The notes: generated by a model from the sequence alone, not told the origin. Positions 8,109 through 18,135 are shown, counted from the first letter of the stretch. The stretch: 64,000 nt of DNA from Herbaspirillum sp. Sphag64 (GCF_014192645.1 NZ_JACHYE010000001.1:947170-1011169); one strand, 5' to 3'. Numbers and translations are program-made.

Positions 8109-10511
8109 ATGACCATGCGCTTTCATTCTCGTTTGTACAACACATCGCGTCAACGCGGTTTCCTGACATTCAGCGTCGCCAAATTCCTGATCTTCACGTT
8201 GCTTGGGCTGGGCATCATTGGTGCCCTGATCATTGCTTATGCACTGATTTTCATCAATCCGCGCCTACCCTCGCTGGAGGCGATCACCGACTATCGACCC
8301 AAAATCCCGCTGCGTATTTACTCCGAAGATCACGTGCTGCTGGGTGAATTCGGCGAAGAGAAGCGCAGCCTGGTCAAGCTCAACGATATCCCGGCCAACA
8401 TGAAAAATGCGGTGCTGGCGATCGAAGACTACCGCTTCTATCAGCACGGCGGCATTGACTACATCGGTATTGCCCGCGCATTGGCGACCGATCTGGTGCG
8501 CGGACACGCCAGCCAGGGTGCCAGCACGATCACCATGCAGGTCGCACGCAACATGTTCCTGACCAAGGAAAAAACGTTCTCGCGCAAACTCTATGAAGTC
8601 TTGCTGGCCAACAAAATCGAAGCAACCCTGAGCAAGGATGAAATCCTTGAGGTCTACATGAACCAGATTTATCTGGGACAACGTGCCTATGGATTTGCGG
8701 CTGCGGCACGTACCTATTTCGGCAAGGATCTCAAAGACATCACACTGGCACAGGCAGCCATGCTAGCTGGGCTGCCAAAGGCACCGTCCGCCTATAACCC
8801 GATTGTCAATCCGGATCGCGCCAGGATACGTCAGCAATATATTCTGCAACGCATGCTGGATCTCGAGTTCATCACTCAGGCGCAATACGATGCGGCTGTC
8901 AAAGAAGACATCCAGGTCCGCACCTCCGGCAATCAATACAATGTCCACGCCGAGTACATCAATGAAATGGTGCGCCAGCTGGTCTATGCGCAGTACAAGG
9001 AAGATACCTATACCCAAGGCTTCAACGTCATCACCACGATCAACGCTGCAGACCAGAAGGCGGCCTATGACGCGGTGCGCAAAGGTGTGATGGATTACGA
9101 TCGCCGCCATGGTTATCGTGGCCCTGAAGAAACCATCAGTCTGCCCAGCAATGAAGATGATCGCGCACAGGCGATTGATGACGTCATGGACAGCCATCCG
9201 GACAACGACGATATTCTTGCGGCAGTGGTGGTATCGGCTGATCCCAAACAAATCCAGGCCGTCTTGCGTGGCGGCGACAAGATCAGCATCACCGGTGACA
9301 CGCTAAAATTCGTCGCCACAGCACTGAGCCCGAAAGCAAAGCCGGAAATCCGCATCGCACCTGGTGCTGTGATCCGTGTCATGCAGGATGCGCGCAAAAA
9401 CTGGCAAATCGTGCAACTGCCTGAAGTAGAAGCGACGCTGGTGTCGATGGTGCCGCAAAACGGCGCTATTCGCGCACTGGTTGGCGGCTTCGACTTCACG
9501 CAGAACAACTTTAACCACGTCACGCAGGCATGGCGTCAACCTGGCTCCACGTTCAAGCCTTTCATCTATTCGGCAGCACTGGAAAAAGGATTTGCACCGG
9601 CCAGTATCATCAACGATGCACCAGCCTCCTATCCTGCCGGTCCGGGTCAGCCGAACTGGGAGCCCAAGGATGACGATCCACCAGCTGGTCCAATGACGCT
9701 GCGTACGGCGCTGCAGAAATCGATCAATCTGGCCGCCATCCGCACACTGGATGCCATCGGCGTGAGCTATGCCCAGGAGTTCATTTCCTCGCACTTCGGC
9801 TTTGATGTTGACAAGATACCACCCTATCTGCCGATGGCGCTTGGTGCCGGCCAGACAACGCCATTGCAGCTTGCTTCGGCTTACTCGATATTTGCCAATG
9901 GCGGTTACAAGATCAATCCTTACCTGATCAGCCAGATCACCGATGCACGCGGTCGGGTGCTGTCGAAGGCAGATCCTCTGATTGTGGGTAACAACGCACC
10001 TCGTGCGATCGATGAGCGCAACAGTTACATCATGACCAGCCTGTTGCAATCGGTCGCCCAACGCGGCACCGGCGCCGGCACAAATGTACTGCATCGCACC
10101 GACCTGGCGGGCAAGACAGGGACTACCAACGACGCGGTTGATGGCTGGTTCGCTGGCTTCCAACGGACGCTGGCCACCGTCGCCTGGATGGGTTACGACC
10201 AGCCCAAGAGTTTGGGCAGCCGAGAATTCGGCGCTCAGCTGGCATTGCCAATTTGGGTCGACTACATGGGAACCGCATTGCGCGACGTGCCGCAGTCAGA
10301 CTCGCCTGCCCCTGCTGGTATCAACTTCATTGACGGTGAGCCGTATTACGATAACTTCCTGCCAGGCGCCGGATTTGTTGCCTCATTAGGAACCGAAGGC
10401 GGTGGTGTTGTCGATGCGCTGTCGAATTTCTTTGGCTGGGGCAAGAACCCGAACTCGGAAACCCCGAATTCCACAACGACAGATCGCGACAAGACCTTTC
10501 AGGGTCGTTGA
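8109..10511 (+). CDS. mrcA: penicillin-binding protein 1A (bifunctional glycosyltransferase/transpeptidase)
   Basis: Class A penicillin-binding protein that polymerises and cross-links peptidoglycan at the periplasmic face. In the 800-residue protein, one membrane anchor spans about residues 24-48. The GT51 domain has the catalytic Glu106 in EDYRFYQHGG and the GASTITMQVARN motif. The transpeptidase domain has the nucleophile Ser480 in GSTFK and KTG at 669-671. Length and order fit PBP1A (mrcA/ponA). The start at 8109 is followed two codons later by another ATG, so the exact start is uncertain by two residues. A terminator shared with the convergent tRNA gene follows. Confidence 0.96.
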   Translation: MTMRFHSRLYNTSRQRGFLTFSVAKFLIFTLLGLGIIGALIIAYALIFINPRLPSLEAITDYRPKIPLRIYSEDHVLLGEFGEEKRSLVKLNDIPANMKNAVLAIEDYRFYQHGGIDYIGIARALATDLVRGHASQGASTITMQVARNMFLTKEKTFSRKLYEVLLANKIEATLSKDEILEVYMNQIYLGQRAYGFAAAARTYFGKDLKDITLAQAAMLAGLPKAPSAYNPIVNPDRARIRQQYILQRMLDLEFITQAQYDAAVKEDIQVRTSGNQYNVHAEYINEMVRQLVYAQYKEDTYTQGFNVITTINAADQKAAYDAVRKGVMDYDRRHGYRGPEETISLPSNEDDRAQAIDDVMDSHPDNDDILAAVVVSADPKQIQAVLRGGDKISITGDTLKFVATALSPKAKPEIRIAPGAVIRVMQDARKNWQIVQLPEVEATLVSMVPQNGAIRALVGGFDFTQNNFNHVTQAWRQPGSTFKPFIYSAALEKGFAPASIINDAPASYPAGPGQPNWEPKDDDPPAGPMTLRTALQKSINLAAIRTLDAIGVSYAQEFISSHFGFDVDKIPPYLPMALGAGQTTPLQLASAYSIFANGGYKINPYLISQITDARGRVLSKADPLIVGNNAPRAIDERNSYIMTSLLQSVAQRGTGAGTNVLHRTDLAGKTGTTNDAVDGWFAGFQRTLATVAWMGYDQPKSLGSREFGAQLALPIWVDYMGTALRDVPQSDSPAPAGINFIDGEPYYDNFLPGAGFVASLGTEGGGVVDALSNFFGWGKNPNSETPNSTTTDRDKTFQGR

Positions 10512-10530
10512 AATTTAGACAAGGCTGCAA

Positions 10531-10567
10531 AAAAAAGCGCAGAAGAAATCTTCTGCGCTTTTTTCGT
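10531..10567. terminator. bidirectional terminator between ponA/mrcA and tRNA-Arg
   Basis: GCGCAGAAGA and TCTTCTGCGC form a long stem with A-runs on the left and T-runs on the right. It can therefore terminate mrcA on the plus strand and the tRNA-Arg transcript on the minus strand. Confidence 0.9.
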
Positions 10568-10583
10568 AATGCCATCACTAATC

Positions 10584-10941
10584 TGGCGCCCCCGACACGG
10601 ATCGAACGTGTGACCTATCCCTTCGTACCACCATGGCTTTCGCCACCAAGAAACTTGTTTGTGGTCTGGACTATACCTTGACCATGAACTGCAAATACCA
10701 ATAGCAGTCCGCAGGTCGGAGCCGTCTAGTCTCTACACCTTCCATACCACCGTCGGTAGTATGGCTTGGCTCGGTATTGCCAGCAGCCGTTTGCATAACA
10801 ATCATGCGCCATAGGTACATGATTGTTGAACATACACTGTCAGGGTTCACCGAATTTGACTCCATTCACGCGGCCGCTTTCGCTTGCCGGTGCCCAATCT
10901 GACTTAGGAGGGGATCGCTCTATCCACTGAGCTACGGGGGC
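10584..10941 (-). tRNA. tRNA-Arg(CCU), interrupted by a group I intron
   Basis: Exon 1 is 10906-10941 (36 nt) and exon 2 is 10584-10623 (40 nt, CCA encoded). Joined, they give a 76-nt cloverleaf. The acceptor stem is GCCCCCG/CGGGGGC with discriminator G, the D arm is GCTC/GAGC, the anticodon stem is ATCCC/GGGAT around loop CTCCTAA (anticodon CCT), and the T arm is ACACG/CGTGT with loop TTCGATC. The 282-nt insertion sits directly after the last anticodon base. This tRNA reads the rare AGG codon. It is convergent with mrcA and shares its terminator. Standard tRNA finders may miss or split it. Confidence 0.95.
10624..10905 (-). ncRNA. self-splicing group I intron in tRNA-Arg(CCU)
   Basis: The 282-nt intron has the group I core in order. 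The P box is TCAAATTCGGTGAACCC (10843-10859), Q is AATACCGAGCCAAGCC (10763-10778), R is GTAGAGACTAGACGG (within 10722-10739) and S is AAGGTATAGTCC (within 10663-10680). GACTA in R pairs with TAGTC in S to make P7. Exon CCT plus intron AA pair with guide TTGGG (10893-10897) to form P1, with a U.G wobble at the 5' splice site. The intron ends in G. GAAA loops occur near both ends, as in Azoarcus-type (IC3) tRNA introns. No homing-endonuclease gene is inside. Confidence 0.95.
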
Positions 10942-10950
10942 GTGCGCGCT

Positions 10951-10979
10951 ATTGTAACGGGTGTCATCACAGATGGAAA
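10951..10979 (-). promoter_or_regulatory. sigma70-type promoter of tRNA-Arg(CCU)
   Basis: On the minus strand, TTTCCA (10974-10979) and TACAAT (10951-10956) are separated by 17 bp. The -10 element ends about 10 bp before the mature tRNA 5' end. The -35 match is only 4 of 6. Confidence 0.5.
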
Positions 10980-11029
10980 GCCAGCATCCGGATTCAGGGC
11001 AGTCCAACCCTCGTACAATTATCTTCAGT

Positions 11030-11722
11030 TCAGGTTTCCATGCTGAGCTTGTACCCCATGCCGCGGACTGTTTTTACGTACTCGGCAGCAGCGCCTAGTG
11101 CTTTGCGTAACCGCATGATATGCACGTCCACGGTACGCTCTTCGATGAAAGTGTGATCACCCCAGACTTTATCTAGCAATTGCGCACGTGAAAAAATGCG
11201 CTCGGGATGCGCCACCAGATAACGTAACAACTTGAATTCGGCTTGATCAAGCTCAATCTCCTGAGCACCCACGGAAACCCGATGACGCTCTGTATCAATA
11301 CCCAGCAACCCGTAAGACAATAACTGCTGCCCCAGCTCCGGCGCCTTGCGACGCAGCAAGGCTTGCACCCGAGCAACCAGTTCCATGGGAGAGAACGGCT
11401 TCGTGACGTAATCATCCGCGCCCTCATTGAGACCCTTGACCTTGTCCTCTTCCATCCCTTTGGCGGTCAGCATGATGACGGGCAGTTGTGCAGTCCGCAG
11501 CTCACGCCGCCACTCACCGAGCAGGCTCAGACCGGATGTGTCGGGCAACATCCAGTCCAGCAGTACCAGCTGCGGCAAGATCCCGCCCACTAGCGCACGT
11601 GCCTGGTCCGCATCGCTAGCAATACTGATTCTGAAACCAGCACCTTCGAGCGTAAAACGTAGTAACTCGGCAATGCTTGGTTCATCCTCAACCAGCAAGA
11701 TATGCAACTGATCTTTTGACAT
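11030..11722 (-). CDS. PhoB-like OmpR-family response regulator (orphan paralogue)
   Basis: A 230-residue two-component regulator: receiver domain 1-125 with phospho-acceptor Asp56 in LLDWMLP, the TAKG threonine and KPFSPMEL lysine, then a winged-helix DNA-binding domain (about 135-228) ending VKTVRGMGYKL. It closely resembles the PhoB at 31788-32465, including the SMEEDK/GMEEDK and EERTVDVH segments, but has no histidine kinase beside it. It lies 60 bp after glmM on the same strand and may be cotranscribed. In Burkholderia-type genomes glmM is followed by the pst-pho genes, so this may be a leftover or duplicated phoB. Its partner kinase is unknown. Confidence 0.88.
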   Translation of the reverse strand: MSKDQLHILLVEDEPSIAELLRFTLEGAGFRISIASDADQARALVGGILPQLVLLDWMLPDTSGLSLLGEWRRELRTAQLPVIMLTAKGMEEDKVKGLNEGADDYVTKPFSPMELVARVQALLRRKAPELGQQLLSYGLLGIDTERHRVSVGAQEIELDQAEFKLLRYLVAHPERIFSRAQLLDKVWGDHTFIEERTVDVHIMRLRKALGAAAEYVKTVRGMGYKLSMET

Positions 11723-11782
11723 GCGCGTTTATCTGATTAACCTGTAATGAGCATCCACAGCAGCCTGTGCCGTGCTACCGGC

Positions 11783-13120
11783 TCAGGCGGTAACTCTGTC
11801 TGCAATGCGCCGCGCCATACTTTGTGCGGTGTCGGCTTGCGGTGCCTCTACCATTACCCGAATCAGGGGTTCGGTTCCCGAGGGGCGAATCAATACACGA
11901 CCATTCTCACCTAGCGCTTGCTCGACAGCTTCCTTTTCGGCCTGAACAGCGGGATTATTCTTCCAGTCAAAGCCGGCCGGAATTTTAACGTTAATCAGGG
12001 CCTGTGGGTACAGACTGATATCGGCCGTCATCTGGGCCAATGTTTGGTTCGCTCGCTTCAGGGCCGACAGCACCTGCAATGCTGAGACAATGCCATCACC
12101 TGTGGTGTGTTTATCGAGGCACAGCAAGTGACCTGAACCTTCACCGCCAAGCAGCCAACCACGCTCTTGCATAGTCTCCAGCACATAGCGATCACCGACC
12201 TTGGCACGCGCAAAGGCAATGCCCATTTTTCGGAAAGCCACTTCCAGCGCCATATTGGTCATCAAGGTACCTACCGCACCAGACACGGGACCGACCGATA
12301 ATCGGTCTTTGACCATCACATAGAGCAATTCGTCACCGTTATAGATACGGCCTTCTTCATCGACTATGATCAGTCGATCAGCATCACCATCGAGTGCGAT
12401 CCCAATATCTGCGTGATTGGCACGCACGGCCTTGACCAATGCATCGGGTGCGGTAGCACCAAAACCGTCGTTGATATTGAGACCATTGGGCTGATTACCG
12501 ATGGTAATGACTTCAGCACCGAGCTCGTGAAAAACGTGGGGGGCAATATTGTAGGCGGCACCATGCGCGCAGTCGACCACGATACTCATGCCGCGCAAGT
12601 CAAGCGCAGTCGGGAATGTACTCTTGCAGAACTCAATGTAGCGCCCCTGTGCATCATCCAGACGCTTGGCCTTGCCGAGCTTTTCCGAAGAAACACAAGC
12701 CATTGGCAGATCAAGCTCCGCCTCGATTTCTGCTTCGACCGCATCTGGCAACTTGTTACCGCTGGCAGAGAAAAATTTGATGCCATTGTCATGAAAAGGA
12801 TTATGCGACGCCGAAATCACGATGCCAGCTGACAAACGTAGTGCACGTGTCAGATAAGCTACTGCTGGCGTAGGTACCGGGCCGGCCAGCATCACATCGA
12901 CACCTGCGGCAGCCAGACCAGCTTCCAGCGCTGCCTCAAGCATGTAGCCAGAGATCCGGGTGTCTTTACCAATCAGCACGACCGGTTTGAGCGATGAGCT
13001 CACTGATTTGGTCAATACCTTGCCAGCCGCGTAGCCCAAGCGCATGACAAAATCAGGTGTTATCGGTGCTTCGCCCACAAGTCCGCGCACGCCATCCGTA
13101 CCAAAATATTTTCCTGCCAT
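11783..13120 (-). CDS. glmM: phosphoglucosamine mutase
   Basis: GlmM interconverts glucosamine-6-phosphate and glucosamine-1-phosphate on the way to UDP-GlcNAc, in the cytoplasm. The 445-residue protein has the same length as the E. coli enzyme. The phospho-serine loop [12 protein letters not shown] has Ser105, the metal loop is DGDADR, the sugar loop is GGEGSGH and the phosphate loop is [12 protein letters not shown]. The frame extends seven codons upstream, but [10 protein letters not shown] is the conserved start. It is downstream of folP with a 30-bp gap, as is usual. Confidence 0.97.
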   Translation of the reverse strand: MAGKYFGTDGVRGLVGEAPITPDFVMRLGYAAGKVLTKSVSSSLKPVVLIGKDTRISGYMLEAALEAGLAAAGVDVMLAGPVPTPAVAYLTRALRLSAGIVISASHNPFHDNGIKFFSASGNKLPDAVEAEIEAELDLPMACVSSEKLGKAKRLDDAQGRYIEFCKSTFPTALDLRGMSIVVDCAHGAAYNIAPHVFHELGAEVITIGNQPNGLNINDGFGATAPDALVKAVRANHADIGIALDGDADRLIIVDEEGRIYNGDELLYVMVKDRLSVGPVSGAVGTLMTNMALEVAFRKMGIAFARAKVGDRYVLETMQERGWLLGGEGSGHLLCLDKHTTGDGIVSALQVLSALKRANQTLAQMTADISLYPQALINVKIPAGFDWKNNPAVQAEKEAVEQALGENGRVLIRPSGTEPLIRVMVEAPQADTAQSMARRIADRVTA

Positions 13121-13150
13121 GACTTTCACTCTTTTCTTCAATTATTTTTA

Positions 13151-14008
13151 TCAATATTGTCCATGATCCGCCATACCGGCTTGCCACACGTTCAATGCAT
13201 CCACGGTTTCAGCCACGTCATGGACCCGTACAATCATCGCACCTTGCGCCGCTGCTGCCAAGGCAGCACCAATACTGCCAGCCAGACGCCGCTCAACAGG
13301 CTTGTCAGTAATCGCACCGATCATCGACTTGCGTGACATCCCTGCCAGCAGAGGCACCCCAAGATCGGTAATCAGGCGGCGCGTATGTTGCAGCAAACGG
13401 AAATTATGCTCGACTGTCTTGCCAAATCCAAAGCCAGGATCGATACACAGGCGACTTCGTTCAATCCCTGCAGCTTCCAGCAATTGCACCCGCTGCCGTA
13501 AAAAATCCGTGACTTCATCGAGTACATCGTCGTAGACCGGCTGTTGCTGCATGGTTTGTGGTTCGCCCTGCATGTGCATGATGCACAAACCTGCCGCACT
13601 ATCCTTCACGGCATCAATCGCGCCTGCCGCCCTAAAGCCGTTGATATCATTGATCATGTCGGCATCGGCCATCAACGCCTCGCGCATGACCTCAGGTTTA
13701 TAGGTATCGATCGACAGAGGCTTGCCGCAATCACGCAAGGCATAGATCACTGGCATCACCCGCTCCAGCTCTTGCGCCAGAGGCACGGGTGCAATCCCAG
13801 GGCGGGTCGATTCACCGCCGATATCAATGATATCAACGCCATCGGCGATCATTTGTTCAGCATGGGAAACGGCAAATTCGAGTGCAGAATAACTTCCACC
13901 ATCGGAAAAAGAATCGGGCGTCACATTAAGGATACCCATGACCAAAGGTCGCCGATCGCTCCGAACAGGAAAGCGATAGCGACCACACTGAAGATATTGT
14001 TGACTCAT
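13151..14008 (-). CDS. folP: dihydropteroate synthase
   Basis: FolP condenses p-aminobenzoate with hydroxymethyl-dihydropterin diphosphate in folate synthesis and is the sulfonamide target. The 285-residue TIM-barrel protein shows the two signature regions ILNVTPDSFSDGG and DIGGESTRPG. It also has SIDTYKPEV, the NDINGF loop and the RVHDV segment near the C-terminus. It lies between ftsH and glmM, the standard proteobacterial order; a terminator after ftsH suggests folP-glmM has a promoter of its own. Confidence 0.97.
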   Translation of the reverse strand: MSQQYLQCGRYRFPVRSDRRPLVMGILNVTPDSFSDGGSYSALEFAVSHAEQMIADGVDIIDIGGESTRPGIAPVPLAQELERVMPVIYALRDCGKPLSIDTYKPEVMREALMADADMINDINGFRAAGAIDAVKDSAAGLCIMHMQGEPQTMQQQPVYDDVLDEVTDFLRQRVQLLEAAGIERSRLCIDPGFGFGKTVEHNFRLLQHTRRLITDLGVPLLAGMSRKSMIGAITDKPVERRLAGSIGAALAAAAQGAMIVRVHDVAETVDALNVWQAGMADHGQY

Positions 14009-14093
14009 GACTGTGTACTTGTACTGCCTGTGATTTCAAGTCGACGGAAGAGCAAACGGTTTTAGTCGCTGACCACCGCAATGCCCCCCGCAT

Positions 14094-14125
14094 CAAATAA
14101 AAAGGGCGAGGATCGCTCCTCACCC
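14094..14125 (-). terminator. rho-independent terminator after ftsH
   Basis: On the minus strand GGGTGAGGA pairs with TCCTCGCCC (one G.U) over a GCGA loop and is followed by TTTTTATTT. It separates ftsH from folP-glmM. Confidence 0.88.
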
Positions 14126-14160
14126 TGATCTTGCTTGCTGCTTCTTACACCATCAGGCCG

Positions 14161-16044
14161 TCAGGCCGGTGCTGTCGCATTAGGCGACACGCCACCTGGA
14201 GTATTGTCAGAAGATTTCTTGACGGGCGCACCATACTTTGGCGGACGTGGCTCATTGCCGTCCATGATGTCATTGATCTGATCGGCATCAATAGTTTCCC
14301 ATTCGAGCAACTTTTGCGCCATCACTTCAACCTTGTCACGATTCTCTTCCAGCAATCGACGCGAGAGCGCGTACTGCGTATCGAGAATACTGCGAATTTC
14401 AGTATCGACCTTTTGCTGTGTGGCCTCAGACACGGTCTTGGAAGACATGCGACCAAAATAGGCATCTTGTTCAGTATCTTCATAAACCATGGTGCCCAAC
14501 GATTCTGACATGCCGTAGCGAGTCACCATGGCGCGCGCCAGCTTGGTTGCACGCTCAAAGTCATTGGATGCGCCAGTCGACATCTGATGCATGAAAATTT
14601 CTTCAGCGATACGGCCACCAAACAGAATCGCGATTTCTTCAAGCATCTTATCCTTGTACATGTTCACGCGATCATGTTCAGGCAGTTGCCAGGTAAGACC
14701 TAATGCATAGCCACGGGGCATGATGGTGACCTTGTGTACCGGATCAGCCTTCGGCAACAGCTTGGCGACCACCGCGTGACCGGACTCATGGAAGGCCGTA
14801 TTGCGGCGTTCTTCTTCGCGCATGACAGCAGATTTGCGCTCCGGACCCATGACGATTTTGTCCTTGGCATCCTCAAAATCCTGCATCTCGACCAGACGCT
14901 TGCTGCGACGAGCGGCAAACAATGCTGCTTCATTAACCAGATTGGCCAGATCAGCACCGGAAAAACCTGGTGTACCGCGAGCCAGGATGTCAGCCTTCAC
15001 ATCGGGTGCGATAGGCACCTTGCGCATGTGCACATAGAGAATCTGCTCACGACCACGGATATCCGGCAAACCGACCATCACCTGACGGTCAAAACGACCG
15101 GGACGCAACAAAGCCTTGTCCAGCACATCAGCACGGTTGGTTGCCGCAATCACGATCACACCCGAGTTTGCTTCAAAACCATCCATCTCGACCAGCATCT
15201 GGTTCAAGGTCTGCTCACGTTCATCGTTACCACCACCCATGCCGGCGCCACGATGACGACCAACCGCATCAATTTCGTCGATGAAAATAATGCAAGGTGC
15301 ATGCTTCTTGGCATTTTCGAACATGTCGCGTACCCGCGATGCGCCAACACCCACAAACATTTCTACGAAGTCTGAGCCAGAGATTGTGAAGAATGGCACC
15401 TTGGCTTCGCCAGCAATAGCGCGTGCCAGCAAGGTCTTACCGGTACCCGGAGGACCGACCATCAGTACACCATGGGGAATACGACCACCGAGCTTCTGGA
15501 ACTTGGTCGGATCACGCAGGAACTCGACCAGCTCCTGCACTTCTTCCTTGGCTTCGTCGCAACCGGCAACATCGGCGAAGGTAATCGAATTGCTGTTTTC
15601 ATCGAGCATGCGGGCCTTGGATTTACCGAACGAAAAGGCACCACCCTTGCCACCGCCCTGCATCTGGCGCATGAAAAAAATCCAGACGCCAATCAACAAC
15701 AACATCGGGAACCAGGAAATGAAAATCTGCGACAGGAAAGAAGGCTCTTCCGGCTGCTTGACATCGAACTTCACGCCGTTGTTGAGCAGATCACCGACCA
15801 GCCCGCGATCAAACAAAGCCGCGGCAGTCTTGATTTTTTTGCCATCCTGCGTGGTGGCGATGATATTGCGGTCATCAATCGTTGCATCCTTGATATGACC
15901 AGCTTTGACTTCGCTGATGAAGTCAGAATAAGCAATCGGCGAGGCACCGGAGCCCATGCTACGACTATCGAACTGTTTAAAGACCATAAACAGCACCAGG
16001 GCGATCACCACCCAGATGGCGGCTTTGGAAAACATGTTGTTCAC
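14161..16044 (-). CDS. ftsH: ATP-dependent zinc metalloprotease FtsH
   Basis: Membrane-anchored AAA+ protease that degrades misfolded membrane proteins and regulators such as LpxC and sigma32. In the 627-residue protein, membrane segments lie at about 8-24 and 105-125. Walker A GPPGTGKT is at 197-204, Walker B is IIFIDEIDA and the zinc site HESGH is at 419-423. The frame opens further upstream, but a GTG at 16044 lies six bases after a strong GGAGGAG and gives the conserved start (V/M)[10 protein letters not shown]. It is downstream of rlmE on the same strand with a 290-bp gap. Confidence 0.97.
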   Translation of the reverse strand: MNNMFSKAAIWVVIALVLFMVFKQFDSRSMGSGASPIAYSDFISEVKAGHIKDATIDDRNIIATTQDGKKIKTAAALFDRGLVGDLLNNGVKFDVKQPEEPSFLSQIFISWFPMLLLIGVWIFFMRQMQGGGKGGAFSFGKSKARMLDENSNSITFADVAGCDEAKEEVQELVEFLRDPTKFQKLGGRIPHGVLMVGPPGTGKTLLARAIAGEAKVPFFTISGSDFVEMFVGVGASRVRDMFENAKKHAPCIIFIDEIDAVGRHRGAGMGGGNDEREQTLNQMLVEMDGFEANSGVIVIAATNRADVLDKALLRPGRFDRQVMVGLPDIRGREQILYVHMRKVPIAPDVKADILARGTPGFSGADLANLVNEAALFAARRSKRLVEMQDFEDAKDKIVMGPERKSAVMREEERRNTAFHESGHAVVAKLLPKADPVHKVTIMPRGYALGLTWQLPEHDRVNMYKDKMLEEIAILFGGRIAEEIFMHQMSTGASNDFERATKLARAMVTRYGMSESLGTMVYEDTEQDAYFGRMSSKTVSEATQQKVDTEIRSILDTQYALSRRLLEENRDKVEVMAQKLLEWETIDADQINDIMDGNEPRPPKYGAPVKKSSDNTPGGVSPNATAPA

Positions 16045-16334
16045 TAGAACTCCTCCGACGCGAGCGCGCCTCATTACCTTATGTATACCCGATTTTACTC
16101 GGATTCATCTGCGCTTACTAGGAAACCATCAGCACGCAGTTGCGCTATTCAGGACAACGGCAACTGCGCAACGAAACTTGAACGACTTCTTCACAAATGT
16201 GAAACTCAGCAATATGAAAACATTGCCAATATGACAAAATAAAATGATGCGAAGACGTTTCCTAGCAAAGGATGTGGTATTCAACTCGTTAAAATCAAGG
16301 GAATATCTGGTAAGAAAGCGCAATTTTGTCCCAA

Positions 16335-16979
16335 TTATCTTGGGTTTTTGAGCACTTTCCCCAACAAGAAGATTTCGGACGATTTATCTCTGCTGGCTTT
16401 CGGCTTCTTTGACATTACGGTCTTGAACTCAGCACGAAATTTATGCAACAGCTCGTTGTAACCAGTCCCATTGAAGCACTTGACCAACAACGCACCGGTC
16501 GGTTTCATGTGCATTTGCGCAAACTCTATAGCAAGATCGACAATATGCTCGACGCGCGCCGCATCGGCGATCGCTACACCTGACAGGTTGGGAGCCATAT
16601 CGGACAACACCAGATCAACCTGCCGACCAGCGAGCAGTGTCTCCAGCTGCAACACCGACTCTTCCTCACGGAAGTCGCCCTGGATGAAATGCACGTCAGC
16701 AATTGGATCCATGGGCAACATATCAAGGCCGATAATGGTTCCTCGAATCCCGCCCCCTTCTCCACCTGCCAGCTTGTTGCGCGCATATTGCGACCAACTG
16801 CCCGGGGTTGAACCGAGGTCGACAATGATCTGCCCTGGCCGGATCAGCTTTTCTTCCTCATCGATTTCCTTAAGCTTGTAGGCGGCGCGGGCGCGATAGC
16901 CCTCCTTTTGCGCAAGCTTCACATACGGATCGTTGATGTGATCATGCAGCCAGTTTTTGTTTAATTTGTTCTTTGCCAT
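16335..16979 (-). CDS. rlmE: 23S rRNA (uridine-2'-O-)methyltransferase RlmE (FtsJ/RrmJ)
   Basis: SAM-dependent methyltransferase that modifies U2552 in the A-loop of 23S rRNA on the 50S subunit. The 214-residue protein has the Rossmann SAM loop [12 protein letters not shown], the acidic LSDMAPN motif and the KCFNG lysine strand of the K-D-K-E catalytic set. [13 protein letters not shown] is the usual N-terminal helix. It is divergent from yhbY, as in most proteobacteria. Confidence 0.96.
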   Translation of the reverse strand: MAKNKLNKNWLHDHINDPYVKLAQKEGYRARAAYKLKEIDEEEKLIRPGQIIVDLGSTPGSWSQYARNKLAGGEGGGIRGTIIGLDMLPMDPIADVHFIQGDFREEESVLQLETLLAGRQVDLVLSDMAPNLSGVAIADAARVEHIVDLAIEFAQMHMKPTGALLVKCFNGTGYNELLHKFRAEFKTVMSKKPKASRDKSSEIFLLGKVLKNPR

Positions 16980-17073
16980 TCGCGTAGAATACTGGTTTTA
17001 AATATTGAGGGACAGCGGCAAGGCCTTGAACAGGCTTCATGCAGCACTTGGCCCGGTCCCGGGAACACAATCT

Positions 17074-17535
17074 ATGTTGAAACTTACCCCCGCAGAGCGC
17101 AGCGAGTTGCGTGCCGAGGCACACGGCCTGAGTCCGGTCGTCATTATCGGCGAAGGTGGACTGACGCCTTCCGTGACCAAGGAAATTGACCTCAGCCTCA
17201 ATGCCCACGGGCTCATCAAGGTCCGTGTATTCGGTGATGATCGCGAAGCACGCATTGCCATTTACGAAACCATTTGCGAAGAGCTTAAGGCTGCTCCGGT
17301 GCAGCATATTGGCAAATTGCTGGTGCTATTCCGTCCCAAGAAAGAAAATGCCAAGGATCGCAGTGAAACCCGCGGCAAAGGCATGCGCGAAGTCACCATC
17401 GTCAAACCCAGTGCCAGCGGCACCAAGCGCCCATCCGTGACCAAAGTCATGCTCAAGGGCAACGAGCGAGTGACTGCCGGTGGTTCAATCAAGCGCGCCA
17501 AGCCGCGTCAGAAAAGTACAAAACGCGCCGGCTGA
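17074..17535 (+). CDS. yhbY: YhbY/CRM-domain RNA-binding protein
   Basis: Ribosome-assembly-associated RNA-binding protein; E. coli YhbY binds pre-50S particles. The 153-residue protein has the CRM fold at about 1-95: LTPAERSELRAEAHGLSPVV, the GLTP loop, and KVRVFGDDREAR. A basic, Lys/Arg/Ser/Thr-rich tail (about 96-153) extends beyond the roughly 97-residue E. coli protein. An upstream non-ATG frame exists, but the ATG at 17074 gives the family start and has GGGAA upstream. It ends just before a shared bidirectional terminator. Confidence 0.92.
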   Translation: MLKLTPAERSELRAEAHGLSPVVIIGEGGLTPSVTKEIDLSLNAHGLIKVRVFGDDREARIAIYETICEELKAAPVQHIGKLLVLFRPKKENAKDRSETRGKGMREVTIVKPSASGTKRPSVTKVMLKGNERVTAGGSIKRAKPRQKSTKRAG

Positions 17536-17543
17536 TCCGAAAG

Positions 17544-17572
17544 AAAAAATGCCCGCTCTTGCGGGCATTTTC
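17544..17572. terminator. bidirectional terminator between yhbY and greA
   Basis: AATGCCCGC and GCGGGCATT form a perfect 9-bp stem over a TCTT loop, flanked by A-runs on one side and T on the other. It serves both convergent genes and has the longer U-tract in the greA direction. Confidence 0.88.
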
Positions 17573-17658
17573 AATTCTGCTGCCTGCACTGTCACACTGG
17601 ATCATTCTGCGTAACAGTCGCCGGAGGCCTCAGACCACGCTGAGGCCAACCAAGGCCG

Positions 17659-18135
17659 TTATAGGTAACGCACTTCCAGAATCTCATACTCGCGCACGCC
17701 TGATGGCGCTTCTACCGCCACCACATCACCTGCACTCTTACCTATCAACGCACGCGCAATCGGCGAAGTGACAGAGACCTTTGCCTCCTTGATATCAGCT
17801 TCGTCGATACCGACGATCTGATAAGTTACCTTCTCACCGCTGTCCAGATTCTCCAGATCAACAGTGGAAGCAAACACGACGCGACCATCTGCATTAAGTG
17901 TTGCAGGATCAACAATCAAGGCAGAGCCGAGCTTACCTTCGAGGTCTGCAATACGGCCTTCGATAAATGCCTGACGTTCCTTGGCGGCATCATATTCGGC
18001 ATTTTCCGACAAATCGCCTTGCGCACGCGCTTCGGCGATCGCATTGATCACGGCCGGACGCTCCTTGGATTTCAGACGTTGCAGCTCTTCTTTCAAAAGC
18101 TCGGCACCATGCTTGGTGATGGGTACAGTACTCAT
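17659..18135 (-). CDS. greA: transcription elongation factor GreA
   Basis: GreA rescues backtracked RNA polymerase by stimulating transcript cleavage. The 158-residue protein has the N-terminal coiled coil with [20 protein letters not shown], whose acidic tip (Asp, Glu) coordinates the catalytic magnesium. The C-terminal FKBP-like domain ends [16 protein letters not shown]. The frame extends upstream to 18189, but [10 protein letters not shown] is the usual start with GAGAG ahead of it. It lies downstream of carB, separated by a strong terminator. Confidence 0.97.
   Translation of the reverse strand: MSTVPITKHGAELLKEELQRLKSKERPAVINAIAEARAQGDLSENAEYDAAKERQAFIEGRIADLEGKLGSALIVDPATLNADGRVVFASTVDLENLDSGEKVTYQIVGIDEADIKEAKVSVTSPIARALIGKSAGDVVAVEAPSGVREYEILEVRYL

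Noticed and set aside
10671-10865. A 64-codon minus-strand open frame inside the group I intron, possible homing endonuclease.
   Set aside because: It has no LAGLIDADG, GIY-YIG or HNH motif, runs through the conserved Q, R and P core boxes and is far too short.
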